Shown: positions 1 through 8,600 of the stretch, piece after piece
Layout of the letters: the number at the start of each line of letters is the position of its first letter
Numbering within the stretch: position 1 is the first letter of the stretch
Source of the DNA: DATDPY01 sp964395765
GTDB lineage: Bacteria > Bacteroidota > Bacteroidia > Cytophagales > Cyclobacteriaceae
Direction of reading: 5' to 3'
DNA: 15,097 nt
NCBI GenBank assembly: GCA_964395765.1
Contig: CAYNCU010000097.1
Location: forward strand, 1-15,097
Notes under the pieces: generated by a model
The model's input: only the letters and a program-made list of their open reading frames with translations
Database searches by the model: none
What the model was told of the DNA's origin: nothing
Program-made: the position numbers and the translations under genes

Positions 1-1575
1 CAGGTATTTTAATGCAAGGTTGTCTATCCTGTCTTTTTCATACACCAGCTCATCCGGGATGCCCTGGTAGTGAAACCGGCCGGCAGTAACGGCCTGGCTT
101 AAATTCATATCAAAATCAATGACGTTTAAAACAATCTGGAATACCGTAGTTATGATTTTTGAACCGCCGGGGGATCCAAGGACACAAAATAAATTTCCAT
201 TTTTTTCTATAATAGTTGGCGTCATGGAGCTGAGCATCCGTTTATCAGCCTGAATAGAATTCGCTTCTCCCCCCGGTAATCCAAAAAGATTCAAATGACC
301 TGGTTTGATGCTGAAATCATCCATCTCGTCATTTAATATAAAACCCGAGCCGGCTACTACTACTTTAGAACCAAAAATATTATTGAGTGTGGTGGTGACG
401 GAAACGGCGTTCCGGTCTTTGTCAACAATTGAATAATGAGTAGTTTCATCCGATTCCCTGTGCACGACAATATCCCCATGCAAAACTTTTTCAGTTATTT
501 TATTGAATGAAAATTTTTTCATTCTGTTTCTTAAATAGGAACTATCCATTAATTTTTTAACCGGTACTGGATAATAATCCATATCGCCCAGAAATTCGGC
601 GCGGTCTGCGAATGCTCTTTTTTCCACTTCACACATTAAATGAATATATCTGCTGTCATTCCACCCCAAGGTATCAATCGAATAGGGTTCAATCATTTTA
701 AGCATCTGGATCAATAAAATACCGCCGGAGGAAGGAGGACCCATGGAAATTACCTTATATCCTTTATAATTTCCAGTGACAGGATTTCTCCAAACGGAAT
801 GATAGTCATCAAGATCTTTCCGGGATATTATACCCTTTCCACGTTGCATTTCCTTTACTATATTTTTTGCCGTTTTTCCCCCGTAAAAACCATCCCGTTT
901 ATTATCCCTGATTAAACGAAGCGTCATGGCAAGATCTTTCTGAATCATGAGGTCGCCGGCCTTCCAGTTATTCTTTATAAATGCTTTTGGTGGAATCGTA
1001 TTTTCCTTCAGGAAATTCTCACTGGCATGATTTAAATCCTCTGCCTGGGAGGCAGTGACCGGAAAACCTTTTTCAGCCAGGTTGATGGCCGGCTGTATCA
1101 GCTGGTCCCATGGGAGATTACCGAATTTTTCGTAAGCCGTCACCATTCCATCCACTGAGCCCGGCACACCACAGGCCCTATGTCCCAGCAGACTCGCATT
1201 TTGGATTATTGATCCGTCAGGGTTTAGATACATGGTTTTATAAGATTTTGCCGGGGCCTTTTCCCTGAAATCCAATGAGTAGGATTTCCCGTTCTTCAGA
1301 CGAATCACCATAAAACCACCCCCTGCAATATTTCCTGCTTCCGGGTAAACAACAGCGAGCGCAAATTGAACGGCAATGGCAGCATCGATGGCATTACCTC
1401 CTTTCTGCAGAATTTCATTTCCCACTTGGGAAGCTATCGGACTGGCAGTAACGACCATTCCTTCTCCGGCGGTTGCGAATTTTATACTGTCAAAATTGGT
1501 ATCATTTAATGCCTGACACGATATCATAAAATACAGGGAAAGAAAGGCCAATACAGTAAATCTGAATTTTAACAT
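1..1575 (-). CDS. ggt: Gamma-glutamyltranspeptidase, lipoprotein type (3' end cut by window edge)
   Basis: This gene encodes a gamma-glutamyltranspeptidase, which cleaves or transfers the gamma-glutamyl group of glutathione and related peptides outside the cytoplasm. It is read from the ATG at 1575 and stays open for 525 codons to the left edge, so roughly the last 40 residues are missing judging from usual family length. Residues 1-20 form a lipoprotein signal peptide ending in MISC, so Cys20 is probably lipidated. Family signatures follow: GNAIDAAIA near residue 60, PSSGG in the middle, then DETTHYS, whose first Thr (Thr378) corresponds to the catalytic Thr that becomes the N-terminus of the small subunit after self-cleavage. 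GSGFILNDEMDDF, LSSMTPTI and the oxyanion GSPGG (near 160-175) come after it. It starts 9 bases after the upstream glycosyltransferase stop, so the two are probably co-transcribed. The family assignment is very secure; the physiological substrate is not known. Confidence 0.95.
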   Translation of the reverse strand, partial: MLKFRFTVLAFLSLYFMISCQALNDTNFDSIKFATAGEGMVVTASPIASQVGNEILQKGGNAIDAAIAVQFALAVVYPEAGNIAGGGFMVIRLKNGKSYSLDFREKAPAKSYKTMYLNPDGSIIQNASLLGHRACGVPGSVDGMVTAYEKFGNLPWDQLIQPAINLAEKGFPVTASQAEDLNHASENFLKENTIPPKAFIKNNWKAGDLMIQKDLAMTLRLIRDNKRDGFYGGKTAKNIVKEMQRGKGIISRKDLDDYHSVWRNPVTGNYKGYKVISMGPPSSGGILLIQMLKMIEPYSIDTLGWNDSRYIHLMCEVEKRAFADRAEFLGDMDYYPVPVKKLMDSSYLRNRMKKFSFNKITEKVLHGDIVVHRESDETTHYSIVDKDRNAVSVTTTLNNIFGSKVVVAGSGFILNDEMDDFSIKPGHLNLFGLPGGEANSIQADKRMLSSMTPTIIEKNGNLFCVLGSPGGSKIITTVFQIVLNVIDFDMNLSQAVTAGRFHYQGIPDELVYEKDRIDNLALKYL

Positions 1576-1584
1576 CTTTAAAAA

Positions 1585-2583
1585 TTAACTCATTCCCATA
1601 TAATGAATTCCTTCCTCCAGCCCGTTTTCCATTAATTGTGCAGGAACATCACCAGGGTTAAAAGGTTCTGCCAGATAAATAATGAAAATTCTTGATGGTA
1701 GCTCGTGAATACTGAAAACAGGTTTATCATTGTTCCAGGGAAGGGTATTGCCGTCTTCATTGACATAACCTGCAATTTTTACTCCATCATTTTCAAGATT
1801 GGTAATTTTATGTTTATTAACGGGTTTATTTCCCCAGAGAAAAATATCCGGTTGTGTCCTGAAATATCCCCCGAACCAGTTATTGAAATATTTAATTTTA
1901 ATTCCGGATGCAGCACCGGAGTTGTATTTAATATGTCGGCGCGATAATCTTTGAATGTCATCACACCATTCCGTTAATTCTTCGTCCAATTTTAAAAACT
2001 TAATTCCCTTATTCATCCATCGAAGCAATATTTCATAATCTTCGGGAAATTCGCCGTCTCGAAACAAGCCATATGAAGTTATCAGTGATTTTTTGAACAT
2101 TAAGGTTGAATGCAATACCGTGGAATTGATAAAGCGCTTATAATAGATATCCTGGTTGCTCAAAATCGAATTGGTCCACTCCACGTACGCTCTTATATTT
2201 TGATCAACATTATCGGGTATATATTTTACCAGGGAAGAAATTACATCGATATCATTTTTGCCGGTCAGGGAATTATATTGTTTTTCAATTCTGTCATTCC
2301 TGGAAATATCATAAGGGTCCATCAGCGCGATAAAATCGGATTGAGATAAATATATTGCCTCATTAAGTGCAACTACCGTTCCGTTGGAAGCCAGGTTAAT
2401 GATTTTTATCCGTTCATCCTTAAAATTTTCGATTAATTCCCGGGAACCATCGGTAGAACCGTCATTTACCAGGATCAACTCAAGGTCCTGAAATGATTGA
2501 TTTAAAATACTGTTAACGGATCTTTCAATATTTTTAACCGCGTCACGGAAAGGTAAAATAACAGTAACTTTTGTTCCTGCCAT
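1585..2583 (-). CDS. Family 2 glycosyltransferase with C-terminal Rossmann-like extension
   Basis: A 332-residue GT-A type glycosyltransferase, expected to transfer a sugar from a nucleotide-sugar in the cytoplasm, perhaps for a surface glycan. Residues 6-100 carry the GT2 start: the strand VTVILPFRD, then LILVNDGSTDGS (35-47), which binds the nucleotide. The usual DADD metal motif reads DPYD at 89-92, so its third position is Tyr. EDYE at 181-184 matches the position of the GT2 catalytic base. Residues about 245-332 form a separate segment (IFLWGN, then VKIAGYV, KPVFSIHEL and a final strand-helix pair ending ENGLEEGIHY). It looks like the small Rossmann-like domains that end some methyltransferases and sugar enzymes; this is a resemblance only. 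There is no signal peptide or membrane segment. The ATG at 2583 begins the conserved first strand, which supports the start. The acceptor and donor cannot be told. The gene sits directly upstream of ggt. Confidence 0.85.
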   Translation of the reverse strand: MAGTKVTVILPFRDAVKNIERSVNSILNQSFQDLELILVNDGSTDGSRELIENFKDERIKIINLASNGTVVALNEAIYLSQSDFIALMDPYDISRNDRIEKQYNSLTGKNDIDVISSLVKYIPDNVDQNIRAYVEWTNSILSNQDIYYKRFINSTVLHSTLMFKKSLITSYGLFRDGEFPEDYEILLRWMNKGIKFLKLDEELTEWCDDIQRLSRRHIKYNSGAASGIKIKYFNNWFGGYFRTQPDIFLWGNKPVNKHKITNLENDGVKIAGYVNEDGNTLPWNNDKPVFSIHELPSRIFIIYLAEPFNPGDVPAQLMENGLEEGIHYMGMS

Positions 2584-2614
2584 GAAGAATATGAATATTA
2601 ACTGGTTTATATCC

Positions 2615-2628
2615 CGTTAAATTTAACG
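2615..2628. promoter_or_regulatory. 14-bp perfect palindrome upstream of the glycosyltransferase
   Basis: CGTTAAATTTAACG reads the same on both strands. It lies 32-45 bases before the glycosyltransferase start in the 102-base gap between that gene and lhgO, which is where a promoter or operator would be expected. It is AT-rich, so chance occurrence is possible. No known regulator motif is recognised. Confidence 0.3.
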
Positions 2629-2685
2629 AAGTATATTGATTTTAATCAGGTTGAGAGGAATAATATTAAATCGAAATGATGAAAA

Positions 2686-3891
2686 TTATTTACCTTGTTC
2701 GAACCTTTTCAAAACCATTTCAGAAACAGTATAACCTATTGATAGAGAGGAGGTCGCGGCGGGGCTGGGCGCATTACAAACATTAATGCCGGCCTTATTT
2801 TCAAGAATCATAAAATCATCCAGAAGATTACCCTGGCGGTCACAGGCCTGTGCTCGAACACCTGAGCCTCCCGGTTCGAGATCTTCCGGCTTGATATCAG
2901 GTACTAAACGTTGAAGGGCACGGGTAAAAGAATTTTTTGAATAAGACCTTATCATTTCATAAAGTCCTGTTTTCCAATATTTCCGGGCTATTTTTCTGAA
3001 CCCTGGCCATATTAAGGATTCTGCCAGTTCCGAAAAGTTTATATCTGATTTTTTGTAACCTTCACGGGCATACGCTAATACGGCATTCGGCCCGGCTTCA
3101 ATATTTCCATCGATCATCCTGGTGAAATGTACTCCAAGAAAAGGGAATTCCGGGTCCGGAACCGGATAGATAAGGTTTTTAACCAGGTACTTTTTATTTT
3201 CTCTTACCCTGTAGTATTCTCCCCGAAACGGAATGATCCTTACCTCCAGCTTTTTTTCAGTGAAGGAGGCAATTTTATCTGAATATAATCCACCGCAGTT
3301 CACGATAAGTTTCGATTCATATTCGCCGGCATTGGTGATGACCAGGCAGCCTTTATTCATTAACCTGACATTCTTTACTTTTTTCCCTAATAATATTTCG
3401 ATACCTTTCTTTTTAAGTGCTTCCACCAGTTTGTCGACAACGACCTTGTAATCTATGATGCCGGTTTGTGGCACAAAGATTCCGGAAATCCCTGCTACGT
3501 TAGGTTCATATTCTTTTAACTGTGGTTCTTCCAGTTTTTTTATGCCGGACAAGCCATTCTCAATTCCCCTTTTAAACAGCCTTTCTAAGGCCGGTAATTC
3601 CTTTTTACCGGTAGCCACAATTATTTTGCCGCATATATCGTAAGGAACATGGTGGGTGTCACAGAAATCAAGCAGCATTTTATACCCGGATATGCAATTT
3701 TTTGCCTTCAGGCTTCCCGGTTTATAATAAATACCGCTATGAATGACACCACTATTATTTCCGGTTTGATGTTGCCCGGGCTTATTTTCCTTTTCGAGGA
3801 TCGTGATTTTTAAATCCGGATTTCCTTCCCTGATCCTGTAAGCTGTGGCAAGACCGACGATTCCGCCTCCGATAACAATAATGTCCTCCAT
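2686..3891 (-). CDS. lhgO: L-2-hydroxyglutarate oxidase/dehydrogenase (LhgO/YgaF family)
   Basis: A 401-residue FAD-dependent oxidoreductase of the DAO superfamily, full length for LhgO. The family oxidises L-2-hydroxyglutarate to 2-oxoglutarate and passes the electrons to the membrane quinone pool, recovering a by-product of 2-oxoglutarate metabolism or finishing glutarate breakdown. The FAD fingerprint is at the N-terminus (IVIGGGIVGLATA, G8, G10, G13), with Glu33 placed to bind the adenosine ribose. HQTGNNSGVIHSGIYY (41-56) is the characteristic LhgO block. GGSGVRAQ and NAPSPAATSSLSIG near the C-terminus are also diagnostic. The ATG at 3891 places the FAD strand at residue 4, as expected. 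The gene is divergent from a CoA-transferase gene, and a strong inverted repeat lies 11-37 bases before its start. Glycerol-3-phosphate or glycine oxidases are less likely alternatives. Membrane association is expected from the family; no membrane helix is visible. Confidence 0.93.
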   Translation of the reverse strand: MEDIIVIGGGIVGLATAYRIREGNPDLKITILEKENKPGQHQTGNNSGVIHSGIYYKPGSLKAKNCISGYKMLLDFCDTHHVPYDICGKIIVATGKKELPALERLFKRGIENGLSGIKKLEEPQLKEYEPNVAGISGIFVPQTGIIDYKVVVDKLVEALKKKGIEILLGKKVKNVRLMNKGCLVITNAGEYESKLIVNCGGLYSDKIASFTEKKLEVRIIPFRGEYYRVRENKKYLVKNLIYPVPDPEFPFLGVHFTRMIDGNIEAGPNAVLAYAREGYKKSDINFSELAESLIWPGFRKIARKYWKTGLYEMIRSYSKNSFTRALQRLVPDIKPEDLEPGGSGVRAQACDRQGNLLDDFMILENKAGINVCNAPSPAATSSLSIGYTVSEMVLKRFEQGK

Positions 3892-3901
3892 ACTGAAGTT
3901 T

Positions 3902-3928
3902 ATTCGCGTACTATTGTTTTACGCGAAT
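3902..3928. promoter_or_regulatory. Candidate operator: 9-bp inverted repeat before lhgO
   Basis: ATTCGCGTA and TACGCGAAT form a perfect 9-bp inverted repeat with a 9-base spacer (arms 3902-3910 and 3920-3928). It lies 11-37 bases upstream of the lhgO ATG in the intergenic space shared with the divergent CoA-transferase gene. The CGCG cores stand out against the AT-rich surroundings. It could be the site of a dimeric regulator or a hairpin in the lhgO leader. There is no U-tract, so a terminator is unlikely. Confidence 0.5.
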
Positions 3929-4037
3929 TTAATTTTTTAACTCACCCGAAAAGCCATTCCGCAGGTTTATTTAGGTGATTAAACTCATATAATCCCTTAA
4001 AAATTAATTCTAACTTTACAGTGATTTTTATTTGATT

Positions 4038-5321
4038 ATGGAATTTTTATCTGCTGATGATGCCGTCAAGAAGATTAAATCCGGTGATACGGTTTTCATC
4101 CATGGAGTAGCGCAATTTCCGCAGGTACTTGTCGATGCCATGGTAAGGAGGTCGGATGAGCTTCGAAACGTAAGGATTATTCATATCCATCATGAAGGAA
4201 AACCCGATTATGTAAGGCCCGAATTCGAAGGAATCTTCCGCCTCGAATCTTTTTTTACAGGGGATAATGTGAGGAAAGCCACCATGGAAGGATATGCGGA
4301 TTATATTCCCGTATTCTTAAGTGAGATCCCAAGTCTTATCCGGAAGGGAATAATAAAGATTGATGTTGCCCTCATGAATGTTTCACCTCCCGATAAACAT
4401 GGATATGTTTCATTGGGAAGTTCCGTCGACGTTGCAATTTCTGCTGTACAAAATGCCGGCCATGTGATCGCACAGGTTAATGAATTTGTTCCGCGAACGC
4501 TCGGGGATGGATGTATGCATATAAGTAATTTTCATTCTTTCGTAAAATATGACTCACCGATCCTGGAGGTTCCTGAACATAAACCTAATGCGGAAGAAGA
4601 AAAGGCCAGCGAATTTGTAGCTTCTCTGGTGGAAGACGGGGCAACCCTGCAGATAGGAATAGGAGGTATTCCCAATAGTGTCCTTGCCAAATTAACCGAT
4701 AGGAAAAACCTGGGTTTGCATACAGAAATGTTTTCCGACGGGATAATTTCATTGGTTGAAAGAGGTGTAATTAATAATAAAGAGAAGAATATAGTCCCGG
4801 GACATATCGTTTCTTCTTTCGCCATGGGAACTAAAAAAGTCTATGATTTTATTGATGATAATCCGAGGGTAGCCATGATGGACGTATCCTTCGTCAATGA
4901 TGTGAGGATTATCCGCCGGAATCCTAAAGTAACGGCAATTAATTCTGCGATTGAAATAGATCTTACGGGCCAGATATGTGCCGATTCAATCGGTACCAAA
5001 CATTTCTCAGGGGTAGGGGGACAGATGGATTTTATGAGAGGTTCATCTTATTCAAGGGGAGGGAAGCCGATCATTGCAATGACCGCGAGAACATCCAGGG
5101 GTTATCCCAAAATAGTACCCATCCTGAAACCCGGATCAGGAGTAGTCAGCACTCGGGCCAATGTTCATTACGTGATAACCGAATATGGAATTGCCTATCT
5201 TTACGGGCAATCCATGAAAGAACGTGCCAGAAGACTGATAAGGATTGCCCATCCTGATGACCGTGAGATGCTGGAAAAGGCCGCCTTTGAAAGATGGGGA
5301 GGCCATTGGTCAATTAATTGA
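4038..5321 (+). CDS. Acetyl-CoA hydrolase / 4-hydroxybutyrate CoA-transferase family protein
   Basis: A 427-residue cytoplasmic class I CoA-transferase. Members move CoA between acyl groups, for example from acetyl-CoA or butyryl-CoA to 4-hydroxybutyrate, or from succinyl-CoA to acetate. The N-terminal half has VSPPDKHGYVSLG (about 115-127). The C-terminal half has the CoA-binding GIGGIPNSVL (207-216) and HTEMFSDG (228-235), in which Glu230 is in the position of the catalytic glutamate that forms the glutamyl-CoA thioester. SGVGGQMDFMRG, typical of the 4-hydroxybutyrate/acetyl-CoA hydrolase group, follows. I chose the ATG at 4038; an in-frame TTG six bases earlier would add only two residues. 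Length is normal and no residue looks lost. Divergence from lhgO hints at a shared job in C4/C5 acid metabolism, but the acyl substrate cannot be read from the sequence. Confidence 0.9.
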   Translation: MEFLSADDAVKKIKSGDTVFIHGVAQFPQVLVDAMVRRSDELRNVRIIHIHHEGKPDYVRPEFEGIFRLESFFTGDNVRKATMEGYADYIPVFLSEIPSLIRKGIIKIDVALMNVSPPDKHGYVSLGSSVDVAISAVQNAGHVIAQVNEFVPRTLGDGCMHISNFHSFVKYDSPILEVPEHKPNAEEEKASEFVASLVEDGATLQIGIGGIPNSVLAKLTDRKNLGLHTEMFSDGIISLVERGVINNKEKNIVPGHIVSSFAMGTKKVYDFIDDNPRVAMMDVSFVNDVRIIRRNPKVTAINSAIEIDLTGQICADSIGTKHFSGVGGQMDFMRGSSYSRGGKPIIAMTARTSRGYPKIVPILKPGSGVVSTRANVHYVITEYGIAYLYGQSMKERARRLIRIAHPDDREMLEKAAFERWGGHWSIN

Positions 5322-5633
5322 ATATTTCAAATTCTATTCGGTTTCCTGTTTCACTAAAGATTTTTCATCCAGTATACTTTTGTCTTTTTCTTGTGTTTAT
5401 CTTTCAGGTGGTTATAGGGCTGAGCATGATGCCGAGGACGGATCACTTTCCTGTTATACCCGATTAGCTTACAGCCCGAAATTAGAAACGGAATAAGTAT
5501 GTTTATTAAGAAAATTCTTTTTTTTTTAAAAAGGGATAGAAAAACACCTCATAAATTTTCAGTTATATACTCCAAAGGATAATCCTCAATTGTACTTTTA
5601 ATAAATTTATGCAAGATTCTCTGTAAACCTAAC
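5322..5633. other. Gap of about 310 bases between the CoA-transferase and sensor kinase genes
   Basis: No convincing gene is present on either strand. The left and right thirds are AT-rich, with T and A runs around 5517-5535. The middle, about 5405-5480, is noticeably richer in G and C and can fold (listed separately). The gap should hold the 3' end of the CoA-transferase transcript and the promoter of the sensor gene. A TACTTTTA box at 5593-5600 resembles the Bacteroidota -7 element (TAnnTTTG), but no matching -33 TTG box is seen at the right distance. Confidence 0.5.
5417..5477 (+). other. Possible structured RNA segment closed by a 9-bp stem
   Basis: GGGCTGAGC (5417-5425) can pair with GCT-TA-CAGCCC (5467-5477), giving nine base pairs with a two-base bulge that close a 41-base interior. 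The segment is the only GC-richer patch in the gap. No known riboswitch or small RNA consensus is recognised, and chance pairing or decayed coding sequence are real alternatives. Confidence 0.25.
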
Positions 5634-8600
5634 ATGAAATTTCTGAAAATTTTTATTCTTTTCGGATCGATCTGCCTTTCAAGCGCCTATGCCCAGGTGG
5701 AACTGGACAGCTTAAATAATCTAATCAATGCAAAAAAAGGAAGTGAAAAAGTAAAAATAATAAATGAAATTGCCAGGATTTACGTCGATAAGGATTTATT
5801 TATTGCCGAGCGATTATCCGAGGAAGCATTTCACCTTGCCGAAAATATCAATGATAATCACGGAAAAGCCGACGCGGCAGCCTCCCTGGGATTAATAAAT
5901 TACCTGAAAGGACAGTTCAATCAGGCCGAATATTATTGCCGAATTGCCAAGGAGATCGCCTTTATTTTAAAAAATGAAAACCTGGAAAGGGATGTTAATA
6001 CCACACTGGCCCTTGTTTATGAAGAACAAGGAAAAAACAAGAATAGCCTTGAATTGTTTACCCGGAATGCTATCATCGACAGGAAACTGGCGGATAGCCT
6101 CCGTTTGGCAGTAGATTATCAGAATATAGCGGATATTAAGTTTAATCTGGATACAACCAGTGAAGCTTTGTATTATTACAGGCTTGCGGAAAAAATCTAT
6201 GAAGAAAAAAATATCAGGGACCGATTGGTTAAAGTTTATGATCATATCGGTAAAATATACCTTGAAAAAAACCTGGATTCGGCTCAAATATTTTTTAGTA
6301 AATCGTTCAATATCTATAATGAACTTCAGGGTTTAAATGGTTATTACGATATCTTTTGGAATTTATCCGATTTTTTCATGCGAAAAAGCCTGCCGGATTC
6401 CTCCTTGCATTACCTTCAGCTTGGAAGAGTCAAGGCAGAACAGGAAGGTAATAACAATATGTTACTCAAATCCTACCAGTTATTGTCCGGTGTATTTGAA
6501 AAAACCGGTCAATATTCCGATGCCTATAATTTTCAGAAAAAATATTCCTTTTTAAAGGATAGTATCGATACGGTGGGGTACCAGGCAAGCGTTAATGATC
6601 ATATCCATAAGCTTGAAAATGAAAATAAAGAACAAACGCTTGAATTGTTAAGAAAGGAAGCACAACTTAAAAACGGGCAATGGCTGACAGAAGATATTGT
6701 ATATTATTTATTGTTCGGTGGCGTATTTCTGGTTGCGTTTATTTTTATTGCTTTTTTTGCGCGCTATCGCCTTTACAAAAAATCAATTGCCTCAACTGAT
6801 AAATTAAAACAGGATATAGTCACCCTTACCACGGAATTAACAAAAAAAGACAGCTTAATTTCAGAGATAAAAAAGAGAGAAAACAGGCTTATTCAGAAAA
6901 ACCGTGTCCTCGGCTCCTTTGTCAATCCTTATCGAATCAGGGAACCCGAAAAGCCTAATACCTTAAGCCAGGAGCTCAAGAGTTTTTTAAGCGCCATAAA
7001 AGCAGATGTTGCCGGGTTAATGCTTTACAATGAATTCAGGCAATTTGTAATATTAGGCGAGTATAATTTAAAGGAGGAAAAGTTCAGCAAGGATGCAGTA
7101 CTGACCAATAATTTTTACCCTTTGTATTTTGAGGCAATAAAAACGGAGAACATGATTGTCAGTGATGACTGCAGGACGGATCCCCGTTACGCTGAATTTC
7201 TTGAAAACCGGTTTAATTCTGAAGTAAAGGTCAGGAGGGTGGATTTCCCGGTTAAAATAGAACAGAAATTTCTGGGGATGATATTTGTGGAACGGCATAA
7301 TTCGAATCAAAGTTGGACGGAGCCGGATTTTGAAATTCTCGAAGAAAAGTCGGATCTATTTATACCTATTCTTGTAAAGGGAATCCAGGACCGGTACAGA
7401 AATGAGGAATGCCATACCTATGACCTCATTGCCATACAATCGGTCTTCAGGGACTTCCAGGCACTCATCCTGGAAAAAAGCGAGAACGGATATATATACC
7501 GGTCATTTCCCGAAAAAGTTGAATTTCCACAATTTCATCTTGAGAACCTTTCTTCCAACAATTGGTTTAATTTTATCGATATTTCGCTAAAAGAGAACCT
7601 AGAAGGTTTTTACCAGTCATTGAAACCCGGTGAGTATTCTGGCGAAGATCAATCTATGTCCTATAATATTTTTGATCCTGAAGTAAATACATTACAAGTA
7701 AAAGAGATAATAAGATCCGTGGCCGATATTGACAATGAAAAGAGAATCAAATCAGTCATTTATTTTGAATTGTCGGTAGACACGGTAAATGATTTGCGGA
7801 CCCAGGCCAATTCATTTAAAGCAGTAATTGCCTCTCTAATGCACGGTCTGATCGTTACGGATGAAAAGGGAAAAATTCTTATGGCCAATCCGATATCCGG
7901 GCAGATCAGCGGATACAGTGCTGAAGAATTGAATTCGATGACGCTCCCTTCCCTGATGGAAAAATCCATTGAAATTTTTGGGAAAAACACTTCCGCTAAA
8001 AAACCACAACTGGTCACCCTGAAAAAGAAATCCGGAGATTCGATACCGTGTAATTTATTATTTAATAAATTTCAGATAAAAAACAAAAAATATTATTCTA
8101 TTGAATTCTATGTTCGTGGTTATAAAAATCTTGCAAGTGAAACATTATCGAATAAATTAAAAACACAGAAAAGCAATTCCAATCTTTTTAATGACAAACC
8201 GTTCTTAATTTACCTTACCCGTTTTTATATTTTTCTCTTTAAAAAAGACGTTGCGGATGAAATAAAAATACTAGATGATTTAGAGAAGCAGTTAACGAAT
8301 GATCCGGGACCTGATGATTCCGCCGTTGATTTTGATAGGGTAAGGGAAGCTGTCGAGGCTGCGTCCGGGGCTTTAATTGATCCTACAACACAATATGATC
8401 TTCCGACAATAAACGGAATGTTAAAACCGGGCTTAATTCAGGAATATCATGTGGATTACGGAATTAATTTTATCGGCGATAAACTAAATACAATAAATAA
8501 GGGAAGGGTTATTTTCCACCGGGAAGCAGGATATAACAGGACGCTACGTTGTGATTTGGCTCTTTTAATTTTTTCCGCCTATCATTTAATTCTGAATAGT

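Noticed and set aside
5407..5420. GG-N10-GC spacing as a sigma-54 promoter upstream of the sensor gene
   Set aside because: Only the two dinucleotides fit; the surrounding bases differ from TGGCAC and TTGC, and the site is over 200 bases from the start codon.
5245..5496. An open frame of about 83 codons running from the CoA-transferase end into the gap
   Set aside because: It begins inside the CoA-transferase gene in another frame, has no recognisable domain and its C-terminal part lies in the foldable segment. Coding use is not supported.
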